A DNA stretch of 64,000 nt from Hymenobacter gummosus (GCF_003970915.1 NZ_RXOF01000019.1:94623-158622); one strand, 5' to 3'; shown: positions 51,059 through 60,191, numbered from the stretch's first letter. Notes: generated by a model from the sequence alone, not told the origin. Program-made: numbers and translations.

Positions 51059-51463
51059 TTATTTGCCCGATTCGGCCGCGGTGGCCATGACCATTTTAAT
51101 CTTGAGCCGGTTGCCGATTTCGAGGATGTCCACCAGCTTCTGCACGTTCAGCGACTGGTCCACGCGCAGCACGGCGGTGGGGCTTTCCAGGCCCTGCACG
51201 CGCTTGGCCAGGTCGGCTTCCAGCTGGGTGGGCGTCACCGGCGTGCGGTCGATAAAGTACTGCCCGCTCGCGTCCACCGACACGGTAATGGGCTGCTTCA
51301 TGGCCTGCTTGCCCGAGCGGGCATTGGGCAGCATGAGCTTGATGACGTTGGGATTCACCATCGTCGAGACAATCAGGAAGAACAGCATCAGGAAGAACAT
51401 GATGTCGTTCATCGAGCTGGTCTCGACGTGCGAAGAAAGCTTACGACGACGGCTGAGGTCCAT
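51059..51463 (-). CDS. exbD: ExbD/TolR-family biopolymer transport protein
   Basis: This 134-residue protein has one transmembrane helix (DIMFFLMLFFLIVSTMVNP, about 19-38). It lacks an Asp inside the helix centre that E. coli ExbD has; the Asp sits at the helix start (MNDIMFF), a pattern I recall in Bacteroidota ExbD. The periplasmic domain has ITVSVDASGQYFIDRTPV and LRVDQSLNVQKLVDIL. It works with ExbB as the proton channel feeding TonB. The gene is between exbB and the TonB-like gene. Confidence 0.92.
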   Translation of the reverse strand: MDLSRRRKLSSHVETSSMNDIMFFLMLFFLIVSTMVNPNVIKLMLPNARSGKQAMKQPITVSVDASGQYFIDRTPVTPTQLEADLAKRVQGLESPTAVLRVDQSLNVQKLVDILEIGNRLKIKMVMATAAESGK

Positions 51464-51471
51464 GCGGTGGG

Positions 51472-51560
51472 AATGTGCTAATATGCTGATGTGGCTAATG
51501 TGCTAATGCTGTTCTGGAATCCCATTAGCACATCAGCACATTAACACATTAGCACATTAA
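51472..51560. repeat. Octamer-periodic inverted array Q (exbB-exbD gap)
   Basis: Left arm 51472-51510 (AATGTGCT, AATATGCT, GATGTGGC) and right arm 51523-51560 (AGCACATCAGCACATT type), with spacer GTTCTGGAATCC. It ends next to the exbB stop codon. Confidence 0.9.
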
Positions 51561-51561
51561 A

Positions 51562-52263
51562 TTAATTGTCCTGCAGAATGTCCATGAACTCGATGGCCGA
51601 GTTTTCCATGCGGAACACCAGGCGCTCCACCATGATGCTGAGCCAGTGGTAGCCGATGTGGGCAATCATACCTACGATCAGGCCGGCGGCGGAGGTGACC
51701 ATCTTGGTGTACAGACCGCCCGAAATCTGGGCGATGCCAAAGTCGCCGGTCGAGGCAATGGCGTAGAAGATGTTGATTACCCCGACGATGGTGCCCACGA
51801 AGCCGAGCATGGGGGCAATACCGGCGATGATGCCCAGGATGCTGATGTTTTTCTCGAGGCGGGCAATTTCCACCTTGCCCACGTTCTCCACGCTGGTTTC
51901 GATGTCCTTGAGCGGCTGGCCGATGCGGCGGATGCCCTTCTCAATCATGCGGGCCAGCGGGGAGGCCGTCTGGGCCGACAGCATCTTGGCGCCCTGCAGG
52001 TCGCCTTTCACCATCAGATTCCGGATCTGGTTCATAAACCCGTCGGGCAGCGCGGCGGCTTTGCGAATGGTGATGTAGCGCTCAATGATGATGTAGAACG
52101 ACACCAGCGAAAGGGCGAAAATCGGAATCATGATCCAGCCCCCTTTCAGGATCAAATCGATTACCGAAATGGAATCGGGCTGGGCGGCGGCCGTGGCAGC
52201 GGCGGCCGTGGCGGAAGAGTCGGTGGCGACTACAGCTGTTTGCAGCAGCAGGGTTGCGAGCAT
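51562..52263 (-). CDS. exbB: ExbB/TolQ/MotA-family proton channel
   Basis: This 233-residue inner-membrane protein has three helices: about 37-57 (GGWIMIPIFALSLVSFYII), about 145-165 (LGIIAGIAPMLGFVGTIVGV) and about 185-205. The signature TIVGVINIFYAIA is present. An Ala-rich N-terminal leader of about 28 residues is longer than in E. coli. It forms the pentameric channel around ExbD. The gene directly follows the HU/SPOR gene with one base between the two. Confidence 0.94.
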   Translation of the reverse strand: MLATLLLQTAVVATDSSATAAAATAAAQPDSISVIDLILKGGWIMIPIFALSLVSFYIIIERYITIRKAAALPDGFMNQIRNLMVKGDLQGAKMLSAQTASPLARMIEKGIRRIGQPLKDIETSVENVGKVEIARLEKNISILGIIAGIAPMLGFVGTIVGVINIFYAIASTGDFGIAQISGGLYTKMVTSAAGLIVGMIAHIGYHWLSIMVERLVFRMENSAIEFMDILQDN

Positions 52264-52264
52264 G

Positions 52265-53416
52265 CTAATAGGGGTAAACCAGAATTTCGTTGCCGAACTG
52301 CTTTTTCAGCGCCGGCAGGCTTTGTTGGGCCGATTGCTTGTCAGCGAAATCAGCAACGGTGACGCGGTACTTCTTGGTATTGACCACGCCGCGGTGGCCC
52401 CAGCGCGGCAGCAGAATCTTGGCGGCGACGCCCTTGGCGGCGTAGTTCTGCTGCACCTGCGCGGCCCCGGCCATGGAATTGAACGTGGCCTTCACCACGT
52501 ACCAGCGGTTGGACACGCCCGATACCGTGCTGCGGCCGGCCGCGGCTTTGGCCACCGGCTTCGCGGCCGGCTTGGCTTCCACCGCCGCCTTCGTCGCTGC
52601 CGCTACCGACGCCGTGGAGGCGGCCGGGGTTGCAGCCACGGGCTTCGGCGCGGCGGCTTTGGCTACCGGCGCCGCGGCGGCGGGCTTGCTGATTTCGGGG
52701 GCGGCTTCGGGCATGCCGTCGGGCACGGCGGTTTCCGTCCAGGGCTGGGCCAGGTTGGCCGCCTGCGGGCGGGGCTTCGGGGCGGCGGCTACTTCGGTTT
52801 CGGCGCTGGGCCACCACCAGCCCTGGGGCCACTTGCCGGCGTTGTGCCAGATTTGCAGATTGGCGACCAGCAGCAGGCCGAACGCACTGGCGCCTAGTAC
52901 GCCGTTGAGTACGCGTTGCATAGTACGGCGGCGGGCCGGGGCCAGGGCGGGCGCCGGCGTCTGGTGGGTACGTTCGCGGGCCTGCAGGGCGTCGGTGGCG
53001 CGCACGGGGCGGGAAGTCAGCTCGGGCAGGCCGAAGGAGGCCGGCAGCAGGTTCTGGTGGCCGGTATACTCAAAATCCAGCCCGCGGCCGGGCAGGCTGC
53101 GGAAGATACCGATGCCGGGCAGCTCGGTGCGCTGCTGCTCGGCCAGCTCCTGTTGCATGCGCTGCACGGCGTCGCGCACCTGCTGGCGGGCCATGCCCGG
53201 GGTCAGGTGCAGCGTGCGGCTTACGGCATCCACCAGCAGGCCATCGTTGCGGGTCAGGGCCTGGTTGAAGGCCACGCGCTTGGTCGGCGGGGCCAGGGTG
53301 TGGCGCACCGGGTGCAGGCGGGCCGGCTCGTAGTCCGCAATCAGGCCGCCAAAGTCCGGGATGATGACGCAGTCATGGTCGCGGAGCAGGTGCTGGATGT
53401 GGTCGGTAAGCTGCAA
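52265..53416 (-). CDS. HU-domain (CCDC81-type) and SPOR-domain membrane protein
   Basis: This 383-residue protein starts at TTG 53416 (MQLTDHIQHLLRDHDCVIIP); the frame upstream is translated repeat array. The N-terminal 110 residues carry the HU-CCDC81-like pair of domains seen in Bacteroidota (IPDFGGLIADYEPARLHP, VAFNQALTRNDGLLV, GIGIFRSLPGR). A single transmembrane helix follows (VLNGVLGASAFGLLLVANL, about 200-218), then an Ala/Pro-rich linker. The C-terminal SPOR domain (about 305-383, RWYVVKATFNSMAGAAQVQ, KKYRVTVADFADKQSAQQSL) binds denuded peptidoglycan. It probably links the TonB complex or the envelope to the cell wall. Confidence 0.85.
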   Translation of the reverse strand: MQLTDHIQHLLRDHDCVIIPDFGGLIADYEPARLHPVRHTLAPPTKRVAFNQALTRNDGLLVDAVSRTLHLTPGMARQQVRDAVQRMQQELAEQQRTELPGIGIFRSLPGRGLDFEYTGHQNLLPASFGLPELTSRPVRATDALQARERTHQTPAPALAPARRRTMQRVLNGVLGASAFGLLLVANLQIWHNAGKWPQGWWWPSAETEVAAAPKPRPQAANLAQPWTETAVPDGMPEAAPEISKPAAAAPVAKAAAPKPVAATPAASTASVAAATKAAVEAKPAAKPVAKAAAGRSTVSGVSNRWYVVKATFNSMAGAAQVQQNYAAKGVAAKILLPRWGHRGVVNTKKYRVTVADFADKQSAQQSLPALKKQFGNEILVYPY

Positions 53417-53417
53417 G

Positions 53418-53551
53418 AGGAATGTGGTTGAATGTGAGAAATGTGCGAAATGTGTCTGAATACGAAGAATGTGCGGAATGTGGCAGGTGTGCGTCAGGCA
53501 CCGTAACCACATTCTGCACATTTCTCACATTCAGTCACATTCGCACATTTT
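53418..53551. repeat. Octamer-periodic inverted array R
   Basis: Left arm 53418-53480 (AATGTGAG, AAATGTGCG, AATGTGTC) and right arm 53510-53551 (CACATTCTGCACATTTCTC type). It separates the barrel gene from the HU/SPOR gene, abutting the TAA stop of the former and lying two bases before the TTG start of the latter. Periods vary from 8 to 10. Confidence 0.85.
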
Positions 53552-55265
53552 AAAACTGGTAGCCGGCGCCGGCCAGTACGTTGATTCCCTTCGTGGGATA
53601 GTTCAGGAAACGCTCGTACTTGCGGCCCAGCAGGTTGTTGCCCAAAACAAAGAAACTCAGATTTTCCGAAAAGCGGTAATCGGCCCGCAGGTTGAGGTCG
53701 ATGACCGAGTCGGTTTTGCGCAGCACTTCGGAGTATTCCACGGGCAGGGTCGTGCTGCGGCGCAGCACCGAGCCGTAGCTGGAGCTGAGCCCGTACAGCT
53801 CCCCGCCGAGCATGAGCTTGTCGTACATGTTGTACGAAGCAAAGAAGGCGCCCTGGAAGTTGGGACGGTGGTAAGCCTTGGGCAGGTCCACCTTGTAGCC
53901 GTTGTAATCGAGGCGGGTGCCCACGCGCAGCTTCTCGGCCGCGTTGTAAATCAGCTCCCCGTGCACGTTGATGAGCTGGGTGCTGCCCTCGCGGTTGTAC
54001 ACCAGATCGTACTTGGTGGAGTCGCGGCGCGAGAGGTTGTAGAAGTACAGGTTGTTGTCGTTGGCCAGCGTCACCTTCACCGAGGCCTGCAGGGCGCGGG
54101 CCGGGGCGGCGTTGAAGCCGAAGAACACCGAGGGGCCGCGGCGGGTGTCGGCCACCTGCTGATTCTTGCGCAGCCAGGCGTTTTCCTGGGTCAGCTCGTA
54201 CATCGTCACGCGCTGCAGCCCGCCGCCGAGGCCGGCGAAGAGCACGAACTTGTCCTCCACCACGGCGTAGCCCAGGCGCACGGCCGGAAACACGGTCACC
54301 TGCTTGGCGTCGTTGATGGTGTCGCCGGTGTAGCCCAGGGTGGCGCCGATGGCCACGTCGAGCCGCTCGCCGATGCGCTGCTCGTACTGGGCCGTGGCCT
54401 GCACGAAGGGACGGCTGACCTTGAGCGAATCCTCGAAGGAGATGAACGACAGGTCGCCGTCAAGGCGCACGCGGCCCTTTTCGGTCACGTAGTAGGCCGT
54501 GCGCAGCTGGGCGTACACGTCCGACTCCTTGGCCTCAAACCGGTCTTTCCAGTAGCGGTAGCCGGCGGCTAGGTCGTACTGAAACTTGGCGTCCCGGTCG
54601 CGGTTGCGCACGAAGGCCTGGGCGTCGACGCGGAAAAAGGTCTGCTTGATGGAATCGGCCGAGGGCTTGGGCTCGGTATTGGGGCTGTAGCCGTAGAAGT
54701 TGGCCCGGTCGCGGCCCAGCTTCACGCCTGCGCCCAGCGTCATGGCGCCGCGGTACAGCTCGCCGTTGAGGCCCAGGCGGCTCTGGCTCACCGAGGAGTT
54801 CTTACCGTCGACGGGGCCGCGGGCGGAGGACAGATGGCGCAGATCCAGGCCCAGGGCGTGGTCCTCGTTGCGGGTGGTGTGGGCGTGGGCCTCGCCGAAC
54901 AGGGAGGCGTAGTTGCCCACCCCCACGCGGGCGTAGTTGCCCTGCAGGGGGAGCAGCTCCTCCTGCTTGATGGTCAGCACCCGTACCGAGGGGTTGAGGT
55001 TCTGGCTGGGCAGGCGGAAATCGGGGAAGGTGTATTTGACGACCCGGTCGGCCTTGGGCGGGGCGGGCAGCACCACCTTGTCGTAGTTGCGGGCGGCTTC
55101 GGGCAGCTGGTTTTCGCGCTCCTTCACCACCTCCACTTCGGCTTCCTCGATGGTGCCGCGCGGACGGGTAGGCTTGGTGGGCTGGGCCTGGGCCAGGGTG
55201 GGCAGGGCCGCGGCGCCCAGCAGGGCGGCGGCCAGAGTCAGGCGCTGAGAAGAACTAACGCTCAT
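53550..55265 (-). CDS. Outer-membrane beta-barrel protein, TonB-receptor-like
   Basis: This 571-residue protein starts at ATG 55265 with signal peptide SSSQRLTLAAALLGAAALPT. It begins with a short periplasmic region (about 27-90, VVLPAPPKADRVVKYTFPDF), then alternating strands (VGVGNYASLFGEAHAHT, LDLRHLSS, LNGELYRGAMTLGAGVKLGR and so on), ending GINVLAGAGYQF. It resembles the barrel of a TonB-dependent receptor but lacks the plug and carboxypeptidase-like domains. Location beside ExbB-ExbD-TonB and a TPR protein suggests a partner role. Confidence 0.8.
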   Translation of the reverse strand: MSVSSSQRLTLAAALLGAAALPTLAQAQPTKPTRPRGTIEEAEVEVVKERENQLPEAARNYDKVVLPAPPKADRVVKYTFPDFRLPSQNLNPSVRVLTIKQEELLPLQGNYARVGVGNYASLFGEAHAHTTRNEDHALGLDLRHLSSARGPVDGKNSSVSQSRLGLNGELYRGAMTLGAGVKLGRDRANFYGYSPNTEPKPSADSIKQTFFRVDAQAFVRNRDRDAKFQYDLAAGYRYWKDRFEAKESDVYAQLRTAYYVTEKGRVRLDGDLSFISFEDSLKVSRPFVQATAQYEQRIGERLDVAIGATLGYTGDTINDAKQVTVFPAVRLGYAVVEDKFVLFAGLGGGLQRVTMYELTQENAWLRKNQQVADTRRGPSVFFGFNAAPARALQASVKVTLANDNNLYFYNLSRRDSTKYDLVYNREGSTQLINVHGELIYNAAEKLRVGTRLDYNGYKVDLPKAYHRPNFQGAFFASYNMYDKLMLGGELYGLSSSYGSVLRRSTTLPVEYSEVLRKTDSVIDLNLRADYRFSENLSFFVLGNNLLGRKYERFLNYPTKGINVLAGAGYQF

Positions 55266-55362
55266 GTACGGGCTATGGCTGGCGGACTTGCGGCGGGGCT
55301 TTAGCCGGCGCGCCGCAAGTCCTATCAGAGTCAACGGTTTATTTTAGCGAAGGGCCTCTCTC

Positions 55363-58300
55363 CTATTCCTCCTCCGTCGACGGCGCATCCTGCTCGGGCG
55401 CGGCCGTGTCGGAGTTGGTGGTATCGGCCGGGGGCACCAACGACTGCCGGGCGCCAGCCTTGCCGGTGGCCGGCGTCTTGGCCGGGGCTTTGGTAGCGCC
55501 GGGCTTGGTCGTGGTGGTCTTGCCCTTGGTGGGCGCGGCCGGGGCGCTGTCGAGGGCGGCCAGCTTGCGCTTGGCCTCGTCCACGATTTCCTGCACCGGG
55601 AATTTGTTGTCGATGATGGAGTTCAGCGTGGCCTTGGCCTGGAACGCCTCGCCCTGGTCGCGGTAAATGTCGGAAATCAGCAAAAAGGCCCGGCCCAGCC
55701 AGAGGTCAAACTGGTTGAAGTCGGAGTTTAGCTTGAAGGCCGCGTCGAGGGCGGGCTCGTACTTTTTCTGCTGGTAGAGGGCGTCGGCCAGCAGGTACTG
55801 GGCTTCGGCCCCGTTCACGTCCACCGTCCGGGCCGACTCCGTGAGGGCCGGAATGGCCGCGTCGAGGTTGCCAGCCTTGTAGTCGGCCTTGCCCACGTAC
55901 AGGCGGGCCTGGCTGATGATGACCGGCGTGGCACTGCCCTCGGTCACTACTTCGCCGGCCACGCGCTTGGCGTCGGCAAACTGGCCGCCTTCATAGAGGC
56001 TGCGGGCCAGGCCCAGGCCGGCCGAGGCCCGCTCCCGGGCCACGCGGGTGGTCTGGCGCAGCCGGTCGTAGTACTTGGCGGCTTCGGGGTAGTTCTGGTT
56101 TTCGAACTCCAGCTCAGCCACGCGGGCCACGGCGCGGTTCACGTACTCGCTCTTGTTTTCCTCGGCCACGGCCCGCAGGCGCGGCAGCGCGTCCTGCTTG
56201 CGGTTGGTCTTAAGGTAGGAGTCGGCCAGGAAAAAGCGGGCGTCGGGAGCCAGGGCGCTGCCGGAGTGCTCCTTGAGGTAGCTTTCCAGGCGGGGCACGG
56301 CCTGCTGGTACTTCTCGGCCAGGTACAAGGACTTGGCAGCCTCAAACTCCACCGACTCCACCGCCTTGTCGTTGGGGTTGGTGGCTTTGTACTCGGCCAG
56401 GTACTGGTCGAACTCCTCGGCCTTGCCAGCGGCGGCCAGGGTTTCCTGCAGGGCCGAAATGGCGTTGGTGGCCGCTTTGGTGCGCGGAAACTGCCGCAGC
56501 ACCTGCTGGAAGTCGGCGGCGGCCTTGTCGTGCTGCTGCAGGTTCTGGTAGGAGGTGCCGCGCTTCACCAGGGCCGAGGGCAGCAGCGGGGAGTTGGGCC
56601 GGTTCTCGATCAGGCGGGTGAAGCCTTGGATGGCGGGCTGGTAGTTGCCGCTTTCGTAGTCCAGGTTGGCCTGCTGGTACACCGCGTCGTCGGCGTAGCG
56701 CGAGTTGGGCGACACGCGCAAGAGCGTCTGCAGGGTTTTGGCGGCCTCGTCGCGGCGGCCCATCAGGCCCAGGGTTACGCTTTTCTGGTAGTAGGCAAAG
56801 TCCTTGTCGGCCGCGTTGGCCTGAATGACCTTGTCGTAGAGCTCCAGGGCCTGCGCGTAGTTTTTGTTGATGTAGTACGTGTCGGCCAGGCGCAGCGTCA
56901 CGTCGTAGTAGTTCGGGTCGGAGGCGGGCTTGGCCACCGGGTCGGCCAGATATTGCTGGAAGTAGGGCCGCGCCTGGTCGTACTTCTTGGTGTTGTAGTA
57001 GGCGTAGCCCAGGCCGTAGCGGGCCTTCTGGTCGTAGTCGGTATCGGCGGCCGAGCCGCGGCCGGCGGTGCGCAGGGCGGCGGTGTAGGAGCTGATGGCC
57101 TTGGGGTACTCCTGCCCGATGCTGTAGACTTCGCCGCGCAGCACCTCGGCCCCGGCCCGGATGGCCTCGTCCTGGGGGTACTTCAGGCTTTTGTCGAGCA
57201 AGGGCAGGGCCTGCTGGTACTGCCCGTTGTTGTAGAGCGAGGCGGCCTGCAGGTAGGTGATGCGCTGGTACGTCGCGTTGAGCTTGGTGGTGCGCTCGTC
57301 GAGGTTGTCGAGGTAGCGCAGGGCCCGGGCGTAGTCGGTGGTGCTCAGGTAGGCCTCGGAAAGCAAATCGTCGGCGGCCGCGCGGTTTTTGGAGCGGGGG
57401 TACTTCTTGCCGAACTCTTCCAGGGCCGTAATGGCGTCGGGGGTGTTGCCCAGCTCGTAGCTGACCTGCGCGTACTTCAGGGCCGCGTTTTCGGCCACCT
57501 GCTTGTCGAAGGTGGCTTTGCGGGCCGCGTCGAACGAGTTTAGGGCCAGCTGCTTGGAGCCGGTCTGCAGGTAACTCAGGCCGAGGTGGTAGGCCGCGTT
57601 CTGGCCCAGCGAATCCCGACCGGCGGCAATGCCCTTGAACGGGCCGATGGCGCCCTTGAAGTCGCCCTGCTTGAAGTTGGCGTAGCCGATTTTGTAGCTC
57701 ACCATCGGGTCCATCTTCTTGCGGCCGGCGGCGTACTTGTCGAAGTACTGGGCGGCTTTGGCCCAGTCCTCCTTCTGGTAAAAGGCGTCGCCCACCAGCA
57801 GCTGAATCTCGTCGGCGCCTTGGGGCGGCGGATTCTGGGCCAGGGCCTTGGTGCCGTAGTCGATGAGCCCGTCGTAGTTGCCCTCCTTGTAGTAGATCTG
57901 GCTCATGATGGCCGGCACCACGGGGCGGTAGGCATCATTTTGCTCGGCGGTAGCCAAGTCGGCGCGGGCGGCTTTGTAGTCGCCCTGGCGGTAGGCCAGG
58001 TAGCCGGCGTAGTAGCTGCTGGAGTAGCGGTACTGGTGCTGGCCCTGCTTGTTGCGGTCGAAGATGAGCTTGGCCTTGTCGTACTCCTTGAGCTGGAACA
58101 GGCTGTAGGCCTGCTTGAACTCGGCCTCGGCCCGCTGGTCGGCGGTGAGGCCCGTGGGGGCCACGCGGGCCAGGTAGCTGTCGGCGGCCTTGTAGTCCTT
58201 CTTGTCGAAGTAGAACTTGCCCAGCTCGAAGTAGGCCGAGGCGGCTTTGGGGTGGGCCGGGTTATTCTCGGCGAAGGCGAGGATGCGCCCCTCCGAGTCG

Positions 58301-58569
58301 GGGTGAAACAGGTAGAGGCCGCTCACGGCCAGGTAGTACTCGGCGTCGGCGGTCCGGTCGCGCAGCTCGCCGGTGCGGCGCACGGTGGCGTCGAGGTACT
58401 GCTGGAACGACTGCTGGGCGGCGCCGTACTGGCCGCGGTCGAACAGCTCCAGGCCGTCGAAGTAGTAGCGTTCCTCGTTGGTGAATTTCTGGGTATGCTG
58501 GGCCTGCAGGGCCAGGGGCGTCGCGGCGCTGAGCGAGGCCGCCAGCGCCAGGCGGGGCAGTAACTTCAT
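55363..58569 (-). CDS. Large periplasmic TPR protein (1068 aa)
   Basis: This 1068-residue protein has signal peptide LLPRLALAASLSAATPLALQ and about 20 tetratricopeptide-type units from residue 35 to 1010 (examples: AAQQSFQQYLDATVRR, ALRYLDNLDERTTKLN, QALELYDKVIQANAADKD, AAADFQQVLRQFPRTKAAT). Its tail (about 1020-1068) is low-complexity Lys/Thr/Ala/Pro then acidic. I recall similar long TPR genes beside TonB/SPOR clusters in Cytophagales. It is likely a scaffold in the periplasm; enzymatic activity is not indicated. The -7 box TACTTTTG at 58617-58624 fits its promoter. Confidence 0.87.
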   Translation of the reverse strand: MKLLPRLALAASLSAATPLALQAQHTQKFTNEERYYFDGLELFDRGQYGAAQQSFQQYLDATVRRTGELRDRTADAEYYLAVSGLYLFHPDSEGRILAFAENNPAHPKAASAYFELGKFYFDKKDYKAADSYLARVAPTGLTADQRAEAEFKQAYSLFQLKEYDKAKLIFDRNKQGQHQYRYSSSYYAGYLAYRQGDYKAARADLATAEQNDAYRPVVPAIMSQIYYKEGNYDGLIDYGTKALAQNPPPQGADEIQLLVGDAFYQKEDWAKAAQYFDKYAAGRKKMDPMVSYKIGYANFKQGDFKGAIGPFKGIAAGRDSLGQNAAYHLGLSYLQTGSKQLALNSFDAARKATFDKQVAENAALKYAQVSYELGNTPDAITALEEFGKKYPRSKNRAAADDLLSEAYLSTTDYARALRYLDNLDERTTKLNATYQRITYLQAASLYNNGQYQQALPLLDKSLKYPQDEAIRAGAEVLRGEVYSIGQEYPKAISSYTAALRTAGRGSAADTDYDQKARYGLGYAYYNTKKYDQARPYFQQYLADPVAKPASDPNYYDVTLRLADTYYINKNYAQALELYDKVIQANAADKDFAYYQKSVTLGLMGRRDEAAKTLQTLLRVSPNSRYADDAVYQQANLDYESGNYQPAIQGFTRLIENRPNSPLLPSALVKRGTSYQNLQQHDKAAADFQQVLRQFPRTKAATNAISALQETLAAAGKAEEFDQYLAEYKATNPNDKAVESVEFEAAKSLYLAEKYQQAVPRLESYLKEHSGSALAPDARFFLADSYLKTNRKQDALPRLRAVAEENKSEYVNRAVARVAELEFENQNYPEAAKYYDRLRQTTRVARERASAGLGLARSLYEGGQFADAKRVAGEVVTEGSATPVIISQARLYVGKADYKAGNLDAAIPALTESARTVDVNGAEAQYLLADALYQQKKYEPALDAAFKLNSDFNQFDLWLGRAFLLISDIYRDQGEAFQAKATLNSIIDNKFPVQEIVDEAKRKLAALDSAPAAPTKGKTTTTKPGATKAPAKTPATGKAGARQSLVPPADTTNSDTAAPEQDAPSTEEE

Positions 58570-58616
58570 TGGCGGGGCGTTGCGGGGGCCAGTCTCGGGG
58601 CGAGACCGGGTCTGGT

Positions 58617-58624
58617 CAAAAGTA
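58617..58624 (-). promoter_or_regulatory. Promoter -7 box of the TPR gene
   Basis: TACTTTTG on the minus strand matches TAnnTTTG, 47 bases upstream of the ATG. No clear -33 element. Confidence 0.6.
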
Positions 58625-58698
58625 GGGAAAAATGCCCGCGGGTTGCGGCGTGCGGCCTGCTTTCAACGTGGAATGGGGGGATTGGGGTATGTGGGGGT

Positions 58699-58785
58699 GC
58701 GGCGCTGGCGCGAGTTTTAGCGCAGCGTAACTCGTGCCGGACCTTGCCGGGAGGCTGCGCCTCCCCCGCCAGAACGACCAACGTT
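58699..58785. repeat. Dispersed REP-like element
   Basis: Contains the hairpin CGAGTT...AACTCG (about 58710-58734), the perfect hairpin GGGAGGC-TGC-GCCTCCC (58749-58765), and CCAGAACGACCA. The last motif also occurs in arrays A (one variant), M and P. It looks like a small dispersed intergenic element. Confidence 0.55.
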
Positions 58786-58863
58786 CCCCGGAGTGGTGTC
58801 GGTTTGCCGTTCGCATAACAGCAGAGCTGCAACCTATATTGTTCATATGAATAATAATTAAGT

Positions 58864-59967
58864 CTATTCCTTAGACTCATTTTTCTTCCGATTCCTCTTC
58901 TTTTTTGCATCAGATTGAGGTAAAGAACCCTGGCCATCAACAGTCTGTTTCGCCAGCATTTCTTGCAAATATTTTTCTACTCTTTCCTGCTCTTCAAGCC
59001 GACGCTGTTCTTGTCTAGCCACATATTCAGCTTCAGTACCAGAGTACTGAATTTGGCCACATGTCAAACAGAAAATTTCGTCTTTATCTTCTCCATAGAA
59101 CCTTACACTGCCTTTACAAGCTGTATACCAGCAGTCTTTTCGAACCACTGGTGTTTCTATGTTGCAATTCAGACATATTACTACCGGGCCGCCCTCGGAA
59201 TCTTTATCAAGAAAAGCCCAAGTATAAGGGTACCTACCGTAACCAACACCTGCGTCCCATTGCAGCTTACAGAATGGACATATATACCGTCTAGCACGCG
59301 TATTAAGAGTGAACTGCCTATCAAACTTAGCTTTACCAACACTCGCTTCAACATAATCTAAACGTTCGGCAAATTCAGCCAACTGAGTGCCAAAATGTAT
59401 TCCCATAGCATCAGCCAATGGATGATTAGCGAATTCCTGCAGTAGGGCATTCCACCATACATCTGGCCCCTCAAATAAGAGAAAGGTATCTAAGATGTCT
59501 TCTATGAGTTTTTTTGGGGTCAGCGCAGTTCTTGAAATACCATGCACGATACGGTTGCGCAACGTACGTATCGCTTCTACATGATCAACAACATCCGGGC
59601 TTAAACTCCTTTTAGTCGTCGCTGCGTATGTTCTTAGTAAGGCTTCTGCTGGAGTAGAATAGAAATCGTTAAAGTCTCTATCATCTTGTCCTGGTAATAC
59701 AGGCCAATCTTTACGTCTTCCTTCTAGTAATAGCAATGGACTGGTTTCGCAAATACTGGCCTTCATAAATGACTCTATGGTTTGATGTATTAGGACTACT
59801 GCGGTATTAAGCCTTCCTTGTGAGTATTTCCATACATCCTCTTTTAGGGCTTTTTCGCCAAAATCAAAGATGGCCTTATCCATTTCAAAAATCAGGTTGA
59901 AGGCCTGAGCTAAACAGTTGTGAGCAAGCTTCTGGAACTCCTCACTATTAGGCTGGTTGATAATCAT
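58864..59967 (-). CDS. HEPN-like protein with zinc ribbons, AT-rich
   Basis: This 367-residue protein differs in base composition from all neighbours (clearly AT-rich, with many A/T-ending codons), a sign of recent transfer. Residues about 10-145 form a helical bundle with RLNTAVVLIHQTIESFMKAS and the HEPN RX4H motif RNRIVH (Arg137, His142), the active site of many RNA-cleaving toxins and defence proteins. Residues 225-305 contain cysteine pairs: CPFC (230, 233), CLNC (265, 268), C279/C284 and CLTC (300, 303), suggesting two zinc ribbons. The last 60 residues are coiled, Glu/Lys-rich and end in a basic KKKRNRKK. No antitoxin-like neighbour is seen. The function is inferred at most as RNA- or defence-related. 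Confidence 0.7.
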   Translation of the reverse strand: MIINQPNSEEFQKLAHNCLAQAFNLIFEMDKAIFDFGEKALKEDVWKYSQGRLNTAVVLIHQTIESFMKASICETSPLLLLEGRRKDWPVLPGQDDRDFNDFYSTPAEALLRTYAATTKRSLSPDVVDHVEAIRTLRNRIVHGISRTALTPKKLIEDILDTFLLFEGPDVWWNALLQEFANHPLADAMGIHFGTQLAEFAERLDYVEASVGKAKFDRQFTLNTRARRYICPFCKLQWDAGVGYGRYPYTWAFLDKDSEGGPVVICLNCNIETPVVRKDCWYTACKGSVRFYGEDKDEIFCLTCGQIQYSGTEAEYVARQEQRRLEEQERVEKYLQEMLAKQTVDGQGSLPQSDAKKKRNRKKNESKE

Positions 59968-60191
59968 GGTAAATCAGAAAGGCCCTAAACATAATAGGAA
60001 AGATTACATATCATATTTTCTGCATCAGTTTACATCTCACGTAGCTGTTCCACGTCGTCTATGCTATGGCCTGGACGGCGTGGAATAGAGAATCGCTTCA
60101 ATTCAGCACTAACCTTGCCATCAGGTTCCCCAAGCCGCCCCCGTCACTCGGGGCGGCTTGTTGCTTTCGGGCCCATCCAGCGGCAAAGTCT
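59968..60191. other. Intergenic region without a recognised gene
   Basis: About 220 bases between the HEPN gene and the four-site array. It starts AT-rich and becomes GC-rich near 60060, marking the edge of the AT-rich island. A short GCCGCCCC/GGGGCGGC hairpin lies near 60136-60158. Confidence 0.5.

Noticed and set aside
56266-57543. 425-codon plus-strand frame rich in Gly and Val
   Set aside because: Antisense of the TPR gene; low-complexity composition without domain pattern.
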